DNA of 64,000 nt from Pelomonas sp047654785 (lineage in GTDB: Bacteria; Pseudomonadota; Gammaproteobacteria; Burkholderiales; Burkholderiaceae_C). Numbering within the stretch: the stretch's first letter is position 1; every line of letters starts with the position of its first letter. Under the pieces are notes generated by a model, which was not told the origin of the DNA, ran no database searches, and was given only the letters and a program-made list of their open reading frames with translations. The translations under genes were made by a program, and so were the position numbers. Below are positions 61,381 through 64,000 of this stretch, in pieces. Location of the stretch: the NCBI RefSeq assembly GCF_047654785.1, contig NZ_JASGKQ010000003.1, forward strand, positions 496,001 through 560,000. The letters are read 5' to 3'.

Positions 61381-61698
61381 GCCCGAGTGGTGAAACAGGT
61401 AGACACAAGGGACTTGAACAATTTGAGCCTTCGGGGGGAAACGCCCGAAGTGACGCCCGTCAAAGTCGGCGAACGCCCTGGGTGCCCCGGCACCCGAGCC
61501 AACGCCGAGCCAAGCCCGAGCGACGGCCCGGGAAGGTGTAGAGAGCAGACGGCGGGCACCTGCCGGCCGCAAGGCCATGGTGAAGGCGTGCTCCAGACCA
61601 CGAACGCGCGGCGCGGGCCGCAGCGGCGGCGAAAGCCGAAGTGGCAAGAAAATCCCTCGCCGCAAGGCGTGCCGGTTCGATTCCGGCCTCGGGCACCA
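61381..61698 (+). tRNA. tRNA-Leu(UAA), split by a group I intron
   Basis: Exon 1 (61381-61415) holds acceptor GCCCGAG, D-arm GGTAGAC and the 5' anticodon stem AGGGA with loop bases C32 U33 U34. Exon 2 (61649-61698) starts AAAA, closes the anticodon stem with TCCCT, then the long variable arm, T-arm GCCGGTTCGATTCCGGC, acceptor CTCGGGC, discriminator A and encoded CCA. Joined, they form an ordinary 85-nt tRNA-Leu with anticodon UAA, the decoder of UUA/UUG. Ordinary tRNA finders may miss or truncate it because of the insertion. Confidence 0.95.
61416..61648 (+). ncRNA. Group I self-splicing intron (Azoarcus-like, IC3 type)
   Basis: 233 nt inserted between U34 and A35, ending in the required G (61648). 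P1: exon GGACUU with intron GAGCCU (61425-61430), giving the U-G wobble at the splice site. P2: CTTCGGG/CCCGAAG around a GAAA-containing loop. P3: GCCCG (61455-61459)/CGGGC (61553-61557). P4: TCGGCG (61466-61471)/CGCCGA (61503-61508). P5: GGGTGCC/GGCACCC. P7: GAGCA (61543-61547)/TGCTC (61589-61593). P8: stem around GGCC-GCAA-GGCC. P9: CCAC (61598-61601)/GTGG (61641-61644) with a CGGC-GAAA-GCCG tip. Core strings such as GCCGAGCCAAGC, GAAGGTGTAGAG and GGTGAAGGC match the Azoarcus tRNA-Ile intron as remembered. No ORF or endonuclease is inside. Confidence 0.93.
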
Positions 61699-61757
61699 AT
61701 CCGCAGCCGCCCCTGTCCACGCAGGGGCGGCTTTTCGTTGGCCGGGCCGCCGCGGCG

Positions 61758-62577
61758 CTATCGCGCCTGCGTGGCCAGGTGCCGCGCCAGCGCGTCGCGC
61801 GCGCGGCCGGCGGCGCCCGCGTCCACCTGGCCGGCCAGCAGGGCCGGGAGCTGGTGCAGCTGGCCGGCCGTCAGGCCCGCGTTCATGCCCATCCTCATGT
61901 GCGCCTGCAATTTCGGCTCGGCGCCGGGCAGCGCCGCCAGCATGCCCAGGGTGGCCAGCTCGCGGCTCTGCCAGTCGAGGTTGTCCCGCTCGAAGATGTC
62001 GCCGAACAGGTGGGTGCGCAGGTACTCGTTCGCGGCGGGCGCGAAGTCGAACAGCGGCCCCTCGACCGGCCCGCCGGCGAGCCGGGCCTGGTTGGCCGTG
62101 CCGGCGGCCAGCAGCGCCTCGCCCTGCGGCGCGGCGCGGCTGGGTTCGCGGCCGGGCGCGTCCTGGAGGCCGCGCTGCCGGCGCGCGGCCGGGCGCGTCC
62201 TGGAGGCCGCGCTGCCGGCGCGCGGCCAGCACCTGCATCAGTTCGCCCAGCGCGTTGAGGCTGCGCGGGAAGCCGGCGTAGGCATAGAGCTGCACCAGGA
62301 CCTCGCGGGCGTCGCTGACGGTCATGCCGGCATCCAGCCCGCGGTCCAGCGCGGCGGGGAGCCTGGCCAGGTCGCCGGCGGCGGCGAGGGCGGCGATGGG
62401 CACGAGGGCCTGCTGGCGGGCGGTGAGGGTGTCGGACGCGCGGGGCGCGCTGCTGGGGGCGGGGGGCATCGGCGGGGTCTCCTGGGCGTGGGCGGGCGGG
62501 GGCAGCGCGGCGCCCATCCCCAGCGCCAGCGCGAGCGTGGCGGCGCCGAGGGGCTCAACGCGCGTGGTATTGCTCAT
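61758..62577 (-). pseudogene. Exported carboxymuconolactone decarboxylase-family protein, frameshifted
   Basis: Start ATG 62577 (MSNTTRVEP) with a signal peptide (LGAATLALALGMGAALPPPAHA). It continues with LTARQQALVPIAALAAAGDL, VLVQLYAYAGFPRSLNALGE and MQVLAARRQRGLQDAPGR, then breaks. The end is in another frame: LDWQSRELATLGMLAALPGA, LQAHMRMGMNAGLTAGQLHQ, stop at 61758. The span is 820 bp; removing one copy of a 37-bp tandem duplication (62151-62224) gives 783 bp, exactly 261 codons in one frame. AhpD/CMD-like helical fold; the enzyme reaction is unknown. It overlaps the cupin gene by 23 bp. Confidence 0.85.
62151..62224. repeat. 37-bp perfect tandem duplication
   Basis: Two identical 37-bp units (62151-62187 and 62188-62224) beginning GCCGGGCGCGTCCTGG. 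It lies in the coding part of the CMD-family gene and shifts its frame. Confidence 0.95.
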
Positions 62578-63049
62578 CGGTGACTTTCTCCAGCCAGTCG
62601 ACGTTCTTGCCGTCCACCGTGCCGGTCACGGCCAGGTGCGTCATCGCGGTGCCGGGCGCGGCGCCATGCCAGTGCTTGACGCCGGGCGGGCACCAGACCA
62701 CGTCGCCGGGCCGGAGGACTTGCACCGGCCTGCCCCATTCCTGGGTCAGCCCCACGCCGGCCGTCACCACCAGGCGCTGCCCTGCCGGGTGCGTGTGCCA
62801 GGCGGAGCGCGCGCCGGGCTCGAAGGTGACCAGGCCGCCGGAGGCGTTGATGTGGGCGTCGGCGGGCCAGACCGGGTCGATGCGCACGCGGCCGGTGAAG
62901 AACCCGGCGGGGCCGGGCGCCGAGGGCTGTTCTCCGGCGCGCGTGATCTGCTGGGCGCCGGCGGCCCCGCCGGCCTGGGGCTCGGCGGCGGGCGCCAGGG
63001 TGGCGTTCAGGGCCATCGCGCAGGGGGCGAGTTTGAGGAGGGGGTTCAT
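62555..63049 (-). CDS. Exported cupin-domain protein
   Basis: 164 residues. The signal peptide (LLKLAPCAMALNATLAPAAE) suggests export. The cupin barrel has the metal-binding motif 1 as RSAWHTHPAGQRLVVTAGVG and motif 2 as PGDVVWCPPGVKHWHGAAPG. Short single-domain cupins of this type often sit with CMD-family genes, as here, where it overlaps the next gene by 23 bp. The reaction is unknown. Divergent from a LysR regulator. Confidence 0.9.
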   Translation of the reverse strand: MNPLLKLAPCAMALNATLAPAAEPQAGGAAGAQQITRAGEQPSAPGPAGFFTGRVRIDPVWPADAHINASGGLVTFEPGARSAWHTHPAGQRLVVTAGVGLTQEWGRPVQVLRPGDVVWCPPGVKHWHGAAPGTAMTHLAVTGTVDGKNVDWLEKVTDEQYHAR

Positions 63050-63140
63050 GGATGTCCTGGGCTGAGTCCGCCCGCGGAGGGCGCCGGGGCACTGTAGGGT
63101 GCGCTGCATTGGTGGGGAAGTACACAATATCGGCATACGG

Positions 63141-63159
63141 TGGTGAAGGATGGTCACCA
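63141..63159. promoter_or_regulatory. Palindrome in the cupin-LysR intergenic region
   Basis: TGGTGA-N7-TCACCA ends immediately before the LysR ATG. It could be a LysR binding site for autoregulation and control of the divergent cupin-CMD pair. Inference only. Confidence 0.4.
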
Positions 63160-64000
63160 ATGGCGAAAGACAACCTCAACGACCTGCAGGCCTTCGTGGC
63201 CGTGGCCCGCGAGCGCAGCTTCACCCGCGCCGCGGCGCAACTGGGGCTGTCGCGCTCGGCGCTGAGCCATGCGATGCTGGCCCTGGAGGCCCGGCTCGGG
63301 GTGCGGCTGCTGGCGCGCACCACTCGCAGCGTGTCGACCACGGAGGCCGGGGCCCGGCTGCTGGACGCGGTGGCGCCCCGGCTCGACGAGATCGAGCAGG
63401 AACTGGGGTCGCTCAGCGCGCTGCGCGACAAGCCGGCCGGCATGGTGCGCATCACCGCGCACGACCATGCCATCTCCACCGTGCTGTGGCCCCGGCTGCT
63501 GCCGCTGCTGGCGGCCTACCCGGACGTCCAGGTCGAGTTCAGCGTGGACTATGCGTTCACCGACATCGCGGCGCACCGCTTCGATGCCGGCGTGCGCCTG
63601 GGCGACCGCGTGGACAAGGACATGGTCGCCGTGCGCATCGCGCCCGACCTGCGCATGGCCGTCGCGGCGGCGCCCGGCTACCTGGCGGGCCGGACGCCGC
63701 CCCGGACGCCCCACGACCTCACGGCGCACCGGTGCATCAACCTGAGGCTGCCCACGCAGGGCGGCCTGTATGCCTGGGACTTCGAGAAGCAGGGGCAGGC
63801 GGTCCATGTGCGCGTCGGCGGCCAGGCGACGTTCAACAACACCTTCCTGATGCTGCAGGCGGCGCTGGACGGCCTGGGCTTCACCTTCGTGCCGCTGGAC
63901 ATCCTGCAGCCGCATCTTGACGCCGGCCGGCTGGTGCCGGTGCTGGACGACTGGTGGCCGACCTTCCCCGGCTATCACCTGTACTACGCGAACCGCAGGC
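63160..64000 (+). CDS. LysR-family transcriptional regulator, 3' end beyond window
   Basis: 280 codons visible, close to the usual 300. N-terminal winged HTH: LNDLQAFVAVARERSFTRAA, AQLGLSRSALSHAMLALEAR, LGVRLLARTTRSVSTTEAG. The effector-binding part follows (GMVRITAHDHAISTVLWPRL, VEFSVDYAFTDIAAHRFDAG, RLGDRVDKDMVAVRIAPDLR, TPHDLTAHRCINLRLPTQGG) to LDDWWPTFPGYHLYYANRR at the edge. The DFDAG-type signature is typical of regulators that sit beside cupin/CMD or oxidoreductase genes. Divergent from the cupin gene. Confidence 0.93.
   Translation, partial: MAKDNLNDLQAFVAVARERSFTRAAAQLGLSRSALSHAMLALEARLGVRLLARTTRSVSTTEAGARLLDAVAPRLDEIEQELGSLSALRDKPAGMVRITAHDHAISTVLWPRLLPLLAAYPDVQVEFSVDYAFTDIAAHRFDAGVRLGDRVDKDMVAVRIAPDLRMAVAAAPGYLAGRTPPRTPHDLTAHRCINLRLPTQGGLYAWDFEKQGQAVHVRVGGQATFNNTFLMLQAALDGLGFTFVPLDILQPHLDAGRLVPVLDDWWPTFPGYHLYYANRR

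Noticed and set aside
61416..61648. Intron-encoded homing endonuclease
   Set aside because: The 233-nt intron is fully occupied by P1-P9 and contains no LAGLIDADG, GIY-YIG or HNH motif.
55919..62577. Very long minus-strand ORFs (over 1,000 codons) across the ABC exporter and ackA
   Set aside because: They are shadows of plus-strand genes with catalytic motifs. Only the first part of the ORF ending at 62577 is a real gene (the CMD-family gene).
61387..62583. Plus-strand ORFs running through the tRNA-Leu/intron and beyond
   Set aside because: They cross tRNA exons and intron and have no protein-like composition; the region is RNA-coding.

Overview
The window reads as a chromosomal segment of a high-GC betaproteobacterium of the order Burkholderiales (Rubrivivax/Ideonella/Roseateles-like; genus not decidable from this stretch). 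Reasons: the sigma factor-DUF3619-DUF3106-RDD cluster, the ilvBHC-pssA-leuA order, tig-clpP-clpX-lon, the hopanoid genes hpnCDE, and very high GC in almost every gene. Dense codon bias makes long antisense ORFs common; they are left out.

Region 1 (1-11.4 kb) is an accessory island. It holds a partial IS4-family transposase cut by the window edge, a complete RHS/YD-repeat polymorphic toxin with an overlapping immunity gene, an intact IS21-family element (istA/istB, multiple terminal repeats, 5-bp target duplication), an orphan HNH-type toxin tip with a DUF4265 immunity gene, an ORF6N-domain gene, and a 169-bp displaced piece of the same RHS core. It has the look of an RHS locus that has swapped tips and been broken by insertions.

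Region 2 (11.4-21 kb, all minus strand) is signalling and motility: flgI-flgJ-flgK-flgL, then an HDOD protein, a multi-PAS histidine kinase of the HisKA_2 type and an ANTAR response regulator in a tight operon. The flg run begins at flgI, beside a 17-bp-armed palindrome, so flgB-H must lie elsewhere.

Region 3 (21-36.5 kb) is core metabolism: a FemAB/COG3146-like gene, nadE, glnB, then the minus-strand operon sigma factor-DUF3619-DUF3106-RDD-dgkA, then the branched-chain amino-acid genes ilvB-ilvH-ilvC, pssA, and two different 2-isopropylmalate synthases in tandem behind a leucine-rich leader peptide and attenuator, and pbpG.

Region 4 (36.5-52.5 kb) has an IclR regulator, a TIGR03790 protein, hpnC-hpnD-hpnE (squalene for hopanoids), an RND efflux pair behind a promoter carrying a TetR-type palindrome, tRNA-Leu(UAG), tig-clpP-clpX-lon, and a tRNA cluster Gly-Cys-Gly-Gly.

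Region 5 (52.5-64 kb) has a TetR regulator facing a MaoC-Pta fusion, a YhiI/RbbA/YhhJ-like ABC exporter and acetate kinase. It then has a tRNA-Leu(UAA) gene interrupted after U34 by a 233-nt group I intron of the Azoarcus (IC3-like) type, which is the most notable single find. After it come a carboxymuconolactone-decarboxylase gene broken by a 37-bp tandem duplication, a cupin gene, and a divergent LysR regulator that runs off the end.
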